Origin: Prinsepia uniflora
Taxonomy: Eukaryota > Streptophyta > Magnoliopsida > Rosales > Rosaceae
Reading direction: 5' to 3'
Assembly (NCBI GenBank): GCA_032719365.1
Contig: CM064861.1
Location: forward strand, 77,558,863-77,622,862
DNA: 64,000 nt
Below are positions 44,833 to 57,408 of the stretch, piece after piece (the stretch's first letter is position 1; each line of letters begins with the position of its first letter). A program made the translations under genes and the position numbers. Under the pieces are notes generated by a model, which did no database searches, had not been told where the DNA came from, and worked only from the letters and a program-made list of their open reading frames with translations.

Positions 44833-47729
44833 CAACAGGACCCATTATAATCCTCCTTGATTATCGTGGGATGTGGCTTGCTCCCGTTTGACATCTCGTG
44901 TCAGACCAGGGATAAAACCGTAACCCACTTGGGGTTTCTAGAGTACTCGCAATCAACCAGGAAGGTGTCAAAAATAATAAAACGTGTGAATGGAAAAAAA
45001 TAAACAATTTCAATAACAATTACCGAAATCAATATTTAACCCTTCGTTTTACAAAGCATGCATGCAAACCAATTTAAAATCATTTCTTTCAAGTAAAATG
45101 ATACATATATGAAAACTGATGCAATCATTGTAAAACCAACACATGTGGAAAAGATTTGGACATAGATCAATAAGTCAAAAACCTCGAGACCCATTCTTAC
45201 ATCCAACATCTGTCTAATACCGTCAAATCATCAATAATCACGATTTCAATGCTGCACGTGCAACTCGGGGTCTCATCTCCGAGTACATCCCCAAGATCTA
45301 TGATGTCTAGGGTGATACCCAACATAGGATCGGAGCCCCTGGCTCGACTTCTGAGTGGTATCAATATCTGACACTCCTGAGCCTGAGTCTCCCCTCGGAG
45401 CTACTCACCTCTAGGCAGTGGATCATGATGACTAGGAGATAATCACATCATAGGGTCCTCTCCGGCGAAACACATTCCTACCGGAGGCCTTCTCCGGAGA
45501 AACACATTCCTACCGGAGTCATATCTACCATCTCAGAGAATGATCATAATAAAACAGTGGAAACACATTTTCAAAACTGTCGTTTCTCAAATACAAACAG
45601 TTATTTCACATTGGGTCTCAACCCAAAATCTATTTCCACAAATCTCATAAAATCAGTGTCCAGTCCTCATTTCACCATTTCAAAACTGTTTCATAAATCC
45701 ATATTTCACTAAATCAACCATACCAAATCACTTGGAATCACACTCCGAGTCAAAAATATTTCCAACAGGGTCTCAACCCCAAAACATCATTTCACAAAAT
45801 CCGAAAACATCATATAATCACATTTGATTCCAAAACTGAGTAACAATCATTATCCAATTGGGTCTCAAGCTCAAATACCAATTTTCACGTAAATCCACAA
45901 AAGCCATCAAGTAATGATATCAACAACTCATTCAAATCATTTCAACTCAAATCATACAATAAAGCATTTAAAACATTTATGCATGCATCATAGTTATAAA
46001 ACAAAAGTCAACTCATAAACAGTCCACGTTGCGCGCTCAAATCCCACGTCGTAAGCTAGTCTGAAGCCTATCCACAGTCTCTAGGACATTCGGCCCTATC
46101 CAAATCATTCCCAAGGGTTACTAACAACCTCTACAAGTCCATACCAGAAACCCCTAACTATCCTGAAATTGAGAACACGTCCCGAACACGTTCTTCGAGG
46201 CTAAAAATCTCCAAAACACTAACCAAACGACCTCTGATCGACCTGAAACCACTATCATTAGATTCATATCGTCAAAATATTTTGAACAAGACAAGTTTGA
46301 CCTCAAAATTTGTGCCCACGTGCCCTCATGCACTAGTTAACGCTGACGTCATCCTGACAAGTCTGACATCTGACAGCTCTGACATCCTGCCATGTGGCAC
46401 AACCTAATTGGTGCCTCATATCACCCTCTAACACTACCACATCACATGATGACGTCACTCATTGATGTCATCACTAGCCTGTGTTCTGCCACGTGGCTCT
46501 AACAACTCTAACACGTCTCTGACACACTACCACGTGGCACCACCTCACTGGTCCACGTGGTCTGACGTCGATGATGTGGACTGCCACGTTACTTGACACG
46601 TCACCTGAAAACTCATGACACCATGCCATGTGGCATAATCTCACTGGCCCATGTGGTCTGACAAGTTTAACGTGGCACTGCCACGTCAACTGCTGACTAA
46701 ATTGACACCTGACCATGTATCACCCTCTGGTTGGCCATGTGGCCGGCCATGATGTTGTGGATTACCATGTCATCGTTGTTAACCTCTCTGAGTCAACTCG
46801 GGTCATTGTAATGGGTCATTCGACCCGCGACCTTGGCCTGGTCGTATCTCCACTGTCCGATCACCAAAACTCATCATTTTCATCCATTCAAACCCCTTTC
46901 ACCCAGAAACAACCCCATTTACTCAAAGCTAGGAAAATGTACCTGCAAATGGCTGGCCAATCTTGATTCTCACGGCCCACCATTCGAACTAGTTCCCAGG
47001 TCGATTCTAGCCACCAAATCCTTCCATTTTGGCCCCTATAGCCTCGTACATGTACGAGGATCAAAACCATGGCCTCATAACCCTCCATAACCATCCAAAA
47101 CTAAACTGAAAAATCCAAAATCAACGGGTTTCAAGTTTTACCTTTTCTGGTATCCTCATGCCACCGTCGTGGCTCAACCGTCCACCAGCATCTCTGTATC
47201 TCACTCTCTACTCACTCTCGATCTCTCTCTCAAGCACAAGAAGGGGGAATAGATGATGATGATGGAAGGGAAAATGCGGTGGGTTTTGGGTTTGAAAACA
47301 AAAGAAAGGAAGAAGGTTCATATGCATGTATGTATGGGTTTGGGCCAATAGGATGATGACACTTGTCACTCATCCATTGGTCCAGGCCAGATATTTTGGG
47401 CTCACTCAAGACAAACCCAAAAGTCAATCGTCTCGACTTTCACGCAACCATAATAGTATGGAAAACCTTCTTTGACCTATAACTTTCCTGTATGATCTTC
47501 GATTTTGACATGCCGTCTATCTACGGACTCGTATCGTCTCGATATACATAAGGGACATCGGTCCACGTGCATTTGACCTCTTGGGTCAAAATTCAACATT
47601 TTCACCCATCTTGGACGAAAATCGTCATTTTACCCCAATCGTCAGATAATCCTTGACTAATTTACAATTAGTCTCGATAATCCTCGATTAATTCTCAATA
47701 ATCCCGTAAATTCGGGATGGGTCGTTACA
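44833..47729 (-). mobile_element. Solo LTR F (LTR-A, 2897 bp)
   Basis: A minus-strand copy flanked by the exact duplication gctca (44828-44832 and 47730-47734). Its 5' end on minus is normal (TGTAACGACCCATCC). Its 3' end reads ...GGTCCTGTTG instead of ...CCTG(A/T)CA, because plus begins CAACAGGACCC where TGACAGGACCC is expected. The palindrome relic is at 47351-47375. A repeat-rich part (about 45290-45530) includes two copies of 'aaacacattcctaccgga'. Confidence 0.9.
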
Positions 47730-47849
47730 GCTCAGCTAACTCGGGTATTTGGCAGTTTTCTCCCTTTATTGTTTCGATTATTTCTTTGAATAAGTCATCG
47801 CCTTTCTCCAATTTTCTTTGAGATTGCAAATCCCTTCCATTTGCAGAAG

Positions 47850-50450
47850 TAATATGACTCCCATAATAGTTCGGAAGGAGAAAGCCCTTGTCGACTCTTC
47901 CTCCTATGCTGGTTTAGAAGATGTACCTACCCTCAGGACTCCTTGGATTTCTAGGGAGAATTTTGAGAATTTTTCTACTCAAGCTCGTGAAGTTCTTTCA
48001 ATCTGTGGAGAAAGAAATAACATTGCTAGTGGGCCAATCCTTCCTGCTGATTCCGAGCATCATTTCATTTTGGGGCCTTAACCTACTTTATGATATTTTG
48101 TCTCATTTTCAAGCCTTTTCCATCTACCAACAATTTTTTTCCCCCAAAGTGATGTCCACTCGGATGGGTTCATTTGTTTCCGTCAGGCAACAAATAAAAG
48201 ATTTCTAGTCCCTTCTTACGCTTGGTCTAGGAGATGAAGAATGTGTGTCATTTTGAGTTCTGGTTTAACAGAGTACTTCACCTGGTGAGTTTTGCTACTT
48301 TGCCCACTACCTTTGATGTGAACCTTTTTATTTCTGCTCCATGCTTTTGGAATAGTAGCACCAATACTTTTGATTTTTGAGTAGGTCAAATGACCCCAAC
48401 TCCTTTAGATTTGGCTATTATGTTTGGCTTAAACTCATCCAGCCAAGTTTCCGATTTTACTGGTTTTTCTACTAGTTCATATTCGTTTGGAGAGTCAAAT
48501 CTTGATATTGTTAAGGTCATGAACACTTTTTGCCCTTATTTAGAAGCCTTCTGCCCTTTTGATTGGGAAGGAAAAGTTAGGGAAGAATTCGACTTCAGTG
48601 ATTTAGGGGCGCTTGGTGATTATCTAGGCTCTACTAATGAGAAAATTTAGTTCTTCCATTATTGGTTGGACTAGATCGACTTTCCAAATGCCTTCGAGGG
48701 CATAAAACAAAAATGGATTTCTTTAGCTGAAACCCTAGCTTCTCGTAAGAGTATGTGCATAGGCCTCATTATCCTTGCCCATATCTACAACCTTCTGCAT
48801 ACCATTGTTTGGTACCTTGGGTTGAGACAACCTGTAAATGGTCCTATGTGGATAATTCAAGTGTGGCTGAATTGGTCCTACCCTCAGCTTCGCTGGTAGG
48901 CTCCCAATTTCATTAACAACATTGTACCAGGTCAGCAGTTGATGCATCTAGCCCTTGTACTTTACTTTGCCCCGAACTGATTATCGTTCTTTCTCCATTT
49001 GAGGCCTCTTCAAGAGGAATAAGGCATCCTATGGGGGCTACTATTATCCTCTATTTGATGAAGAGGGTTTCTAGGATATTTCAACTAGTCTACACTGGAA
49101 GATGAAAATTCTCAGGGATTTCTTCAATTTTGCGATGAATGAGATCTGCTAAAAGGCAGAAATCGCTATCCCAAGATGCACTCTGGCTATGAATTCTACT
49201 AACCCAATTGTTGTGATTTTCAATTTGGGTTTTGACAAGCCATCCCGGTCTTATATGTAAAAGGCATGAATGCGGGTACATCCTTTCAGCTTCAAAAGTT
49301 CTCTAATCACGATGCATTTCATTAATCCCATTTTGATGCACGCATCTGGTATGCATGTGCCATAAAGGTGTCCTATGATTGAATGAATGCCTTTGCGTTG
49401 TGGTGGTCACCATATTTTAAAAAAAAATTTAGGGTAACGGCACAAAAGGTTTTGATGCAGAAATTTAGGACGTTCAAAATTTCAGTGGAATCGACTACTA
49501 CCCTAGTTTCTGCCCTTAATCATATAATCTGGAAGTAGAACGTTCATTTTATTAGTAACCTTTTTTTTGGGACATTTTAATTTTTATAATTTCTCATTTT
49601 TACTAATGTATTTGTATGTTTTCAATTTGTATTGATGATTTTGAGCTGATGCTAGAAAGGGTTGACAACCCGCTAGCCCTCCTTAAAAACATCTCTAATG
49701 AAGCTCTCATCCTTGACATGTGAGCCACCTTGAAATTGAAGAGGAACTACCGCTTTTAGGTCGTCCAGGTAATCTCCTATTCCCTTTCATCAATTGCCAT
49801 TGTGTTATAATTGTTGTCTTTTTCACCTCCTTGTTTGTTCAGATACTCTAAGGTACCCCTGCTCTTCTCGCAAGCCATCCAGTAAAAGCAAAAAGTCATC
49901 GATGGTGGTGGTGTCATCTGTTTTTGGCTCAACTGCCTTTGTTGGCCCACTATTGTAGAAAGGAATCAAAAAAGGAGTTTGCTCAGAGAACAGGAATCGG
50001 CTGACGAAATGTCCTTACTAGAGTATCCACAAAGCAAGAAAAATCCAAAGCGTAAGGACATGCCTAAAGCTTCTTCGATTTCCACTCATTCCACCTATAC
50101 TACTCTTTTTGAGGTTGGAGTTCTAACATGTCTTGTTTCCATGAGTGTGGTTGCCATCGCATAGCCTATTTTCGCAATCGAACATGATCAGGTAATCTAG
50201 CTCTTTTTACCAGGGCATTCTATTTCAATACCCTCTGCCCCAGCCGACCCTTAGAAGCTTGTGGTGGTAGAGATGGACTCAGCAGCGACTATCAACATTT
50301 CACTTGCCCATCTTCCTATCAAGATATCCATAGTTCCCTACATGGGGTCTTTCATTCATTTTCTGGGATTGAAGCTAATTGTTCCCGCTCTAGATAACGT
50401 GATTTCTTCTTCTGTGCTTGAATTTGACGTGGTCGCTAGAGTCTAAATGG
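47850..50450 (+). pseudogene. Plant mobile domain (PMD)-like transposon protein, decayed
   Basis: A chain of short plus-strand frames with shared character. The likely start at 47850 reads MTPIIVRKEKALVDSS. Further on, KNVCHFEFWFNRVLH precedes GQMTPTPLDLAIMFGL (about 48385-48435), the hallmark PMTPTxLDxAxxxGL motif of the PMD (aminotransferase-like) family. Later, SLAETLASRKSMCIGLIILAHIYN (about 48720-48790) matches the middle of that domain. Frames change near 48080 and 48210, and several stops interrupt. PMD proteins occur in plant gypsy and MULE elements and in a few host genes. Nothing beyond about 49300 could be assigned with confidence. Confidence 0.65.
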
Positions 50451-51521
50451 ATGTACGTATGCCGCCTCTAACAGTGATATCCTTTGTTTCTCGGGATATT
50501 ATCATTCAGAGTCTTTCTTAACTTTAGAAAGAGTTTCCGAGACGATTTCTGGAAAAGAAAGTTTCTTCGAACGTTTCTCCAATGCTCTTTTCTCCCTCCA
50601 TATTGCTTATGGATCCTTCTTGTTGTGGTCATTCTTAGTACTTTGGTCTGGTTTCTATCTTTGATTACAACTTTGCAAGTTTTGGCTGTTTCAATGATCT
50701 TCTCGAGAAGGTTTTTTCCTCTGCTTTGCAATCTTTGTTAATCGACTTTCTCCTTAGTCTGTTGTCCAACTGCCCACTCCTACGTTCTTTTAATGTTTTC
50801 TAGTAAGTATAACCACAACATACATCATACAACACAAATCAATACATCATTCCACACAGTTGTAACGACTTGGGCGTTCAACGAGGATTTACGTAAATTT
50901 CGTTTAGGACTCCAATTCAAATGTAGTTTTGGGATTTGGTATGACTTTTGATTTGAATAATGATTATGTTGGAATATTGGTGGTTTTCTATGGTTTTGGA
51001 AGGTTTTTTCGGAAGCCTCCTTTGATGGCAGCTTTATGAGAATTCCTTGATTATATATTTCTGGATTTCGTTTTAGTTATAGATTTGGGATGAACAAGTT
51101 TTGAGTTTGGGAATAAGGTGATTTTGGAGTCTTTATGGTTTTCTTATGATTTTCGGCTAATTTTTTATGGGAAATGCTTCTATGCACGTTTTACGAAGCA
51201 CGACGTATGGACATGGTTTTGAGTTTAGTCCTGAATATGGATTAAGAGCTCGAGAAAGACTTAAGATATTATGAGGTCGATGAGTATGTTGCTGAGATGA
51301 AAGTGAGATTTTCTCGGATTTCCTTTAGATTGTGGATAAGAGTCGGGATAGGGTTGTGTGATGTAAATGTGAGACTCCTCGAGATTGGTGCAATGGTATG
51401 TTCGCATATGCATTGGTTACAGAGTTTGTGATTGAGTTGATAATTGGTTAAGTTTTATAGTCATGATTAAGCTCCGGAATTTGACTTTGGTTTAGTTTTG
51501 AAATTTCCACAACGAAATTTT

Positions 51522-51537
51522 TTTTAGGAAGGAAGGT
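51522..51537 (+). promoter_or_regulatory. Polypurine tract of element C
   Basis: A T-rich run followed by AGGAAGGAAGGT, one step before TGTAACGAC of the 3' LTR. It would prime plus-strand DNA synthesis. Confidence 0.75.
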
Positions 51538-52019
51538 TGTAACGACTCGGACGTTCAACGAGGATTTACATAAATTCCATTTTGGATTCCAATTCAAATG
51601 TAGTTTCGGGATTTGGTATGACTTGTGATTTGAATAATGATTATGCTGGAAAATTTGTGGATTTCTATGGTTTTGGAAGGTTTTTTTGAAAACCTTCAAT
51701 GGCACATTTTACGAGATTTCCTTGATTATATATTTCTGGATTTCATTTTAATTATAAATTTGGGCTAAACAAGGTTTGAGCTTGAAAAAAAGGCGATTTT
51801 GGAGTCTTTATGGTTTTCTTATGATTTTTGGATGATTTTTATGGGAAATGCTTTCTATGCATGTTTTACGAAGCACGGAGTATAGATGGTTTTGGACTTA
51901 CGCCCGAGGTTGTGAACGTGTATTTGATGTGGTGTTCTGATTGTGGATTTGATGTGTGATATTGAGATGTGATATGAGTATGTGTTTCTTGGTATATGTG
52001 ATATGTAAAATATTGTGGT

Positions 52020-52470
52020 GATTGTGTTGATTGGATGTGAGTCTCAGATGTCGAGCATGGGGCTCCGAATCCTGAGTCGAATTTCACCCGGACGTCGAGT
52101 TGAGGGTTCTGAATCCCAAGTGAGTGAGTATGTGATAGCCTACCGGTGGTTCCCTTATGATGTGATGATTAATGATGTGCTTGTTCTTTGAGGACGATTT
52201 GGATTTGGTTGATCGTATATGAGTATTGTGTTGATGTTCAGTTGCCTATACGTGAGTTCTTTGGTAATGATGGATATGGATTGACTGTGTGGATTGATGT
52301 ATTTATTAGTGTTGTATGATGTATGTTGTGGTTATTCCTATTGGTAGGTTAGTTTCAGACATCGAGCAGAGCTCCTTTCCTGAGACTAACACGACTTGGA
52401 CGTCGAGCTGGTCTACTTTCCTTAGTCGGGTCCTCATTTGGACTTAGAGCTGGGCTCTTTTCCCAAGTGG
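52020..52470. repeat. Degenerate repeat block in the 3' LTR of element C
   Basis: Loosely repeated units with the theme 'gacgtcgagctgggctc...cccaagtg', in the same relative place as the minisatellites of LTR-A copies. Confidence 0.6.
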
Positions 52471-52923
52471 TGTACTTACTAGTAGTGTAGTGGTTTGATG
52501 ATTGATATAGTGATGTTGATGGTTGTGATCTTGTGTGATAGTTATGTTGATTTACCAAGGTCTTAGACGGTTTAAATGATGTGATATAAGGTTACTTTTC
52601 ACGTATTTTGAGGATTTTAAACTGTGTTTCGTTTTATTCGAAGTGAAATGGTTTTCGTCTGCATGCATGGTTTTGGAAAACAGAGGGTAGAAGTTGAATG
52701 TTTTCAAACTATATTTTAAACTATTTCTTTTTTTCCACTTACACGTTTTCTTGGTTTTGTGACCTTCCAAGGCTTTGCATGGGAATGGAGGCGGAGGCAT
52801 GAAATATTGAAGTTTACGGGTATCCCTTGTCTGACAAGGTTTCAAATGTATATCTCGATTCTTTTTAGTCGTGAGCAGGGCCCGAATGTACTTTTCTAGT
52901 TTGTTTCGTGTAGAGTCCTGCCA

Positions 52924-55735
52924 CCCCGACTCTAAAAATCCACCTAGGGCATATAGGCCGAGGCGTGCTAGCCAACATCTAGACAAAAACGTCCAGACGA
53001 TGAAAGCCAATTAAATAAAATTATACGTTTTATAGGGGTCAACTAAAACATAACCAGACAAAACTGATTACATTTCACTCACAACGGAAGGTTAGAGCGG
53101 GGACACAAGTTTGATAATCATATTGTTACCTTACTACCTGAAATACCCGATCATTGCCACGTCACTTTAAGGCCCAAGAACTGATGTTAGAGCAGTTACT
53201 AAACCTCCTTGAAATGTGTGTGCACCAGTGATACCTGAGGGGTTCAAAAACCAAGGGTCAATGGACCCAAAGCTTTATTTTAGTGTAAAACCAACAGTAG
53301 TAAAACAAGTTTAACCCTTCGTTTTTCCCAAAATTACAACGGTAATTCAGACTTGCATGTTTTATGAGAAATAATAATAAAATAATCATAAATCATTATA
53401 CTCAAATGGGTTATGTCAAATCATCAATATGTCGCATGCCAACCCACTAATCACTTGTTCATGAGTCGCTCTAGTTATACGCATATGACTAAAAACTAAG
53501 TATTTTTGCTCGATACCTCGACCACATGAAAGTTGGGGGCCATGCACCGTCACCTCATGTCCCCTAGAGCTCGGGGAACAAGCTGGTGCATTTTTTAACT
53601 TGTATTACGAACTGCGCGGGTGAACAATCACGTCGAGGCTGGCCTATGACCATACAGACGAGTACTAGATACTAGATACTAGCAACTCCTATGTGGGTTC
53701 TAATATCTCAATCTCATCAATGCCCCGCGAAGTAATATGCAAATGCAACATGTGACTCGACTATATACTTACCATGCATGACCATCAACTAGTTACTTAC
53801 CATGCATAACCATCAGTTAAGGCACAACAATATGTTCAAGCAATCATCATACAATAAGCATTCCATCATACTCCACGAATAGTCCACATATTAAATCATG
53901 CAAACTTGTTATGTTCCATAAATATAAACATCATAAAATGTGCAAGTAACAGCTTTTTAAAAATAAGCATAGGGAAAGGGGTCCACAAACTGGTCGGGGA
54001 GTAGAAATCACTCGGCGTGTTAAACCACGTAAGCTCAAACTCGTGCGAATCCTAAATAATTTAGAGCATGAGGTTACTATTTGAATTCTAAGTAAAATGA
54101 TAAGAAAGATTGAGTTAAACGATATTAAAACGGCTCAAAACGGGCTTAAAACATGCCCAAACGGCTCGAAAACGTCCCAAAATAAGTACATGCGCATTCT
54201 GGATTATTCCTTGTAATATTCCCTTAGAATATTCCATTAGTTGACAATTAGAACTAACGGTTGACTAACGTTAACTAACGGCGTTAGCTGTTGACCGGTC
54301 CGGAGCCTCGCTGGAGCCAGCGGTAGAACCGTCATTTGCGCCGCCATCCATGGTGGCCGATCTCTAGAAATTCTCGCTAGAAAACTCAGTTTTCCGGAAA
54401 GGTTTAAAACCCTCAAATTTTGTCCAAAATTAACATACAAAATACGAAACCACATCTATTCAACGTCAGGATTCAAAATATTGAGTCAATGAGTCGAGGG
54501 GCTACCTCATGTGGTCGAAAAAACACTAGGAAGGTGCGTCTCCACCGTGGTTTCCTCCCTCGAAGCTCTGTTCACAAGGGTTAGGGGATGCATAACCGGC
54601 ATGGTTGTCTTCGGCTAGTAGAAACAAGCAAGTAGATGGTAGTAGCTGAGCTTGGGTCGAATGTCGTCGAAAAAGAATAGTAGTTCTGCAACTTCCAGCG
54701 AGGTTTCCCCTCCCGTTGACCCACAATCCAAACAGAAAGAAAAAATGATGGGTTAGATTGCTTTTGAAGAAAAGGTTCGAATGGTGCATGTGTCTGGGTT
54801 CGAGTGGTTACCTTCATAGTTCAACTTACGGTAGTTCGTTGTTTTCCAAGGACCAACTCCACCGCCGTTCCTTGTCAAAAACCAACATGCAAACAGTTTA
54901 GCACGGTGCTCTCAACCTCACAAAGACGTTAGTGACAACAATTATTGATTTTACCTTCAAGAGAGCCCAATCTTCTCGGGTGCGGGCCTACGAGTCCACA
55001 TCGACTCATGAGTCGCCGTCGTGAGGTAGCGACCCTCATGGCTTGCAAGCCTGCCCACTGAGTTCATAAAGACGATGTGATGCAGTTAAAAGTTCCAATT
55101 TGAAGATTACTAGCAATTAGTATGATGGGCCTTCGCCTATGTCCTCGTCATCGCATCCATCCCTCAGGTGTCTCATGTGTTGATAGACATAGAAATATGG
55201 GGCTTGAAGTCATCCTCGCCGCACACGAGTATCCACGATCTCTGTGGTTCTGGTGGTCGCAGAGTTGTGGGTGGAAAGTGCTCTGTTCTTCACATGTTTT
55301 TGGTCGTGGTCGAGAGGTACAGAAAATGGGTTCGCGTGTGTGAGTTTAGTTGACTTAGTGAAGTATGAGAGAAGTTCCCCGTGTCCATTGTGTGAGGAGG
55401 GTATTTTAATTAGACGAATGGGATGGGTTTGAGAATACATTGAGGTGGGTTTTGGCTTCTTCCAAATGGGCCTGATTCTCTTAAGCTTGAATTCTTGGGC
55501 CTGGGTAAAAAACAATACTAATGTCTTTAGTACATTGAGATGAGTTTTGGGCTTCTTCCAAATGGGCCTGATTCTCTTGAGCTTAAATTCTTGGGCCTGA
55601 GTCTTGGGCTCACACTTGACTTGGGCTTAAAGAAGGTTTTGGGTTAACAAAACACTCATTAATCCTGCACCCAAAAAGTAGCCCAAAAGTGAAGATATTG
55701 GGGCCCATCGACATCCGTGGGGGCAATTTAGTAGT
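52924..55735 (-). mobile_element. Divergent LTR-like block (G)
   Basis: Its general make-up resembles a minus-strand LTR-A: 'tttcactcaca' near 53065, a middle part with scattered short repeats, 'ggggtccacaaactgg' near 53980 where 'gtccactcacagacc' is expected, then a GC-richer part. Clear termini and target duplications were not found. Short frames at 54237-54817 and 55122-55515 show no recognisable domain and overlap on both strands. A diverged gene fragment cannot be excluded. Confidence 0.45.
55436..55600. repeat. Direct repeat of about 70 bp
   Basis: Two copies (about 55436-55504 and 55530-55599) of a unit with the core 'cttcttccaaatgggcctga' followed by 'ttctcttgagctt' and 'attcttgggcctg'. 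They differ by a few bases. Confidence 0.85.
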
Positions 55736-56816
55736 TCTACATTTTTTATTTATTGACTTTTCGATACAGAATGTATCAGGGTATCAATCTATATTTGTAC
55801 AGAGATTTATAGAAGTCATTAGAAGTTGAAGTATATTTAATCATGTCATTTCAAACTACAAAAGTTTAGTTGAATTCAAAATATCAATGAATATTGTAGA
55901 GTTTATTAAATGGAAGATTTTTATAAAGTTTGATTAAAAAAATGCAGTGTAAATTATACTTTAACAAAACTTATATGATTTGTTGCATTTCCTTTGGATT
56001 TTTATAGATAATGCATAAAATATAATTTGTGAGTTTTATATTTTTCAATTGACTTAATAAAATTTAAGTCTCCTACCAATATTTATTATCGTACATTATT
56101 TTTTTTATAGGAATTATAAATAAATAAATAAATTTTACATGAATTTATTTACTATTAGGAGACAGAAACATAAAAAACTGTATATAAAAAATGAATTAAA
56201 AATAAAAAGTGAATAAAAAAATTCAAAACCATGCATGATGCCTAGGGCCCTATTCTCTCAATTTCATTGATTGTTGAAGTTTTACATTTTTGTAATTGTT
56301 TTTGTAGGATTAGAAATATATATTTTATTTTATTTAGAAATTTTTTAGCAAGAAAATTTATGATTTCATAATAAAATTCTTCAAAAAATATATATAAAAA
56401 TATATAAATTAATATCATTTTTTACAAAATTCAATCATTGTACATAAAACTCAGTATGACTCTACAAAATTCTATAAAAAAAAATTATGAAAATCAATAA
56501 GTCTGTAAACTTCGATCACTTCAAAAAACTCGATAATTATATGTATAAATTTGAATTCAATTCACTCCCCTTAATCTAACCTAAACACTCCTTCGTATTC
56601 ATCAAAAAGAAATTTACACGTATTTGAATTATTACGTTGCAAGTTGTAATTGACAGTAAAACGTAATTTTCCCAACAATGGAGATGGAGGTTTGAAATGA
56701 TCCTTAATCCTTTGCCTAAGGCTTTATAAAGATCCCATGTATATGTATTACTTGTATTTTTGTTGTCTTTCTCTCAAACATAAACACCTCTTGTATTTTT
56801 GTTTCTTTTCAATGCA
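55736..56816. other. AT-rich intergenic sequence
   Basis: No gene or clear repeat. Many short A/T runs, including 'tacaaaattcta' and 'ataaaattctt'. It may hide an old AT-rich MITE, but no terminal repeats with target duplication could be fixed. Confidence 0.5.
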
Positions 56817-56824
56817 ATTATTAT

Positions 56825-57400
56825 TAGGGCTGGGCACATGGAACCAAAATACCGAAACCGTACCGTTTCAGATCAAACCATACCGAAAAAAAACTGAATA
56901 GTAAAATCGTTGTATGATTGGTACGGTACCGAAACCGTACCGATATAATTCGGTATGGTTTCGGTATCGATATTTTAAAAAACCGTCCCGTACCGATACC
57001 GTACCGAATTAGAATATTTTTTTTTAATAATTAAATTTATTTCTTATTGGTTTATGAGGCATTCTTCAAGAGTTGATATGACCATACATGTCTTAATTTA
57101 GCTTCTAAGAGTTGATATCTTCAACTTAGTGCAACTTTTTCAATACATATTTGAAAACTTAAGTCCTTCATAAATGTAGTTTTGCTTTTTCTTTAGTCTT
57201 TTCCTTACTTTATAATCACAAACAAAATTTTGGCTCAAAACCGAAACCATACCGAAACCGTACCGAACTTAATTGGTACGGTACGATCTGGTTTCACTTT
57301 CAAAATATTGAATACCGAACCGTACCGTACCGATTAAAATTAAATGGTATGGTTCTGGTATCGATCAATTTTGTACCATACCGAACCGTGCCCACCCCTA
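56825..57400. mobile_element. hAT-type MITE (576 bp)
   Basis: The terminal inverted repeats are TAGGGCTGGGCAC at the left and, on the other strand, TAGGGGTGGGCAC at the right, 12 of 13 identical. An exact 8-bp target duplication attattat flanks them (56817-56824 and 57401-57408). An 8-bp duplication with TAGGG...CCCTA ends is the hAT pattern. No transposase frame is present. The two subterminal regions are packed with variants of 'ccgtaccg' and 'ataccgaaacc' in both orientations, which are candidate transposase-binding sites; the middle is AT-rich. Confidence 0.92.
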
Positions 57401-57408
57401 ATTATTAT

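Larger units (their letters stand above)
50861..52923 (+). mobile_element. Element C (LTR-A relative): deleted retroelement with two LTR pieces
   Basis: The first piece, 50861 to about 51237, begins TGTAACGACTTGGG and matches the beginning of the second LTR, 51538-52923, which begins TGTAACGACTCGGACG. Between them (about 51238-51537) is a small remnant of the body, ending in the polypurine tract AGGAAGGAAGGT directly before the second LTR. The arrangement, an 'acgaaattt' run then the tract then TGTAAC, is as in Tekay/Del-type elements (family knowledge). Most of the body and the end of the 5' LTR are deleted. The flanks (acagt and ccccg) do not match. Confidence 0.7.

Noticed and set aside
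54237..55515. Cluster of short frames on both strands suggesting a host gene
   Set aside because: No frame exceeds about 100 codons, none shows a known domain, and the wider block has LTR-A-like landmarks. A diverged exon cannot be fully excluded.
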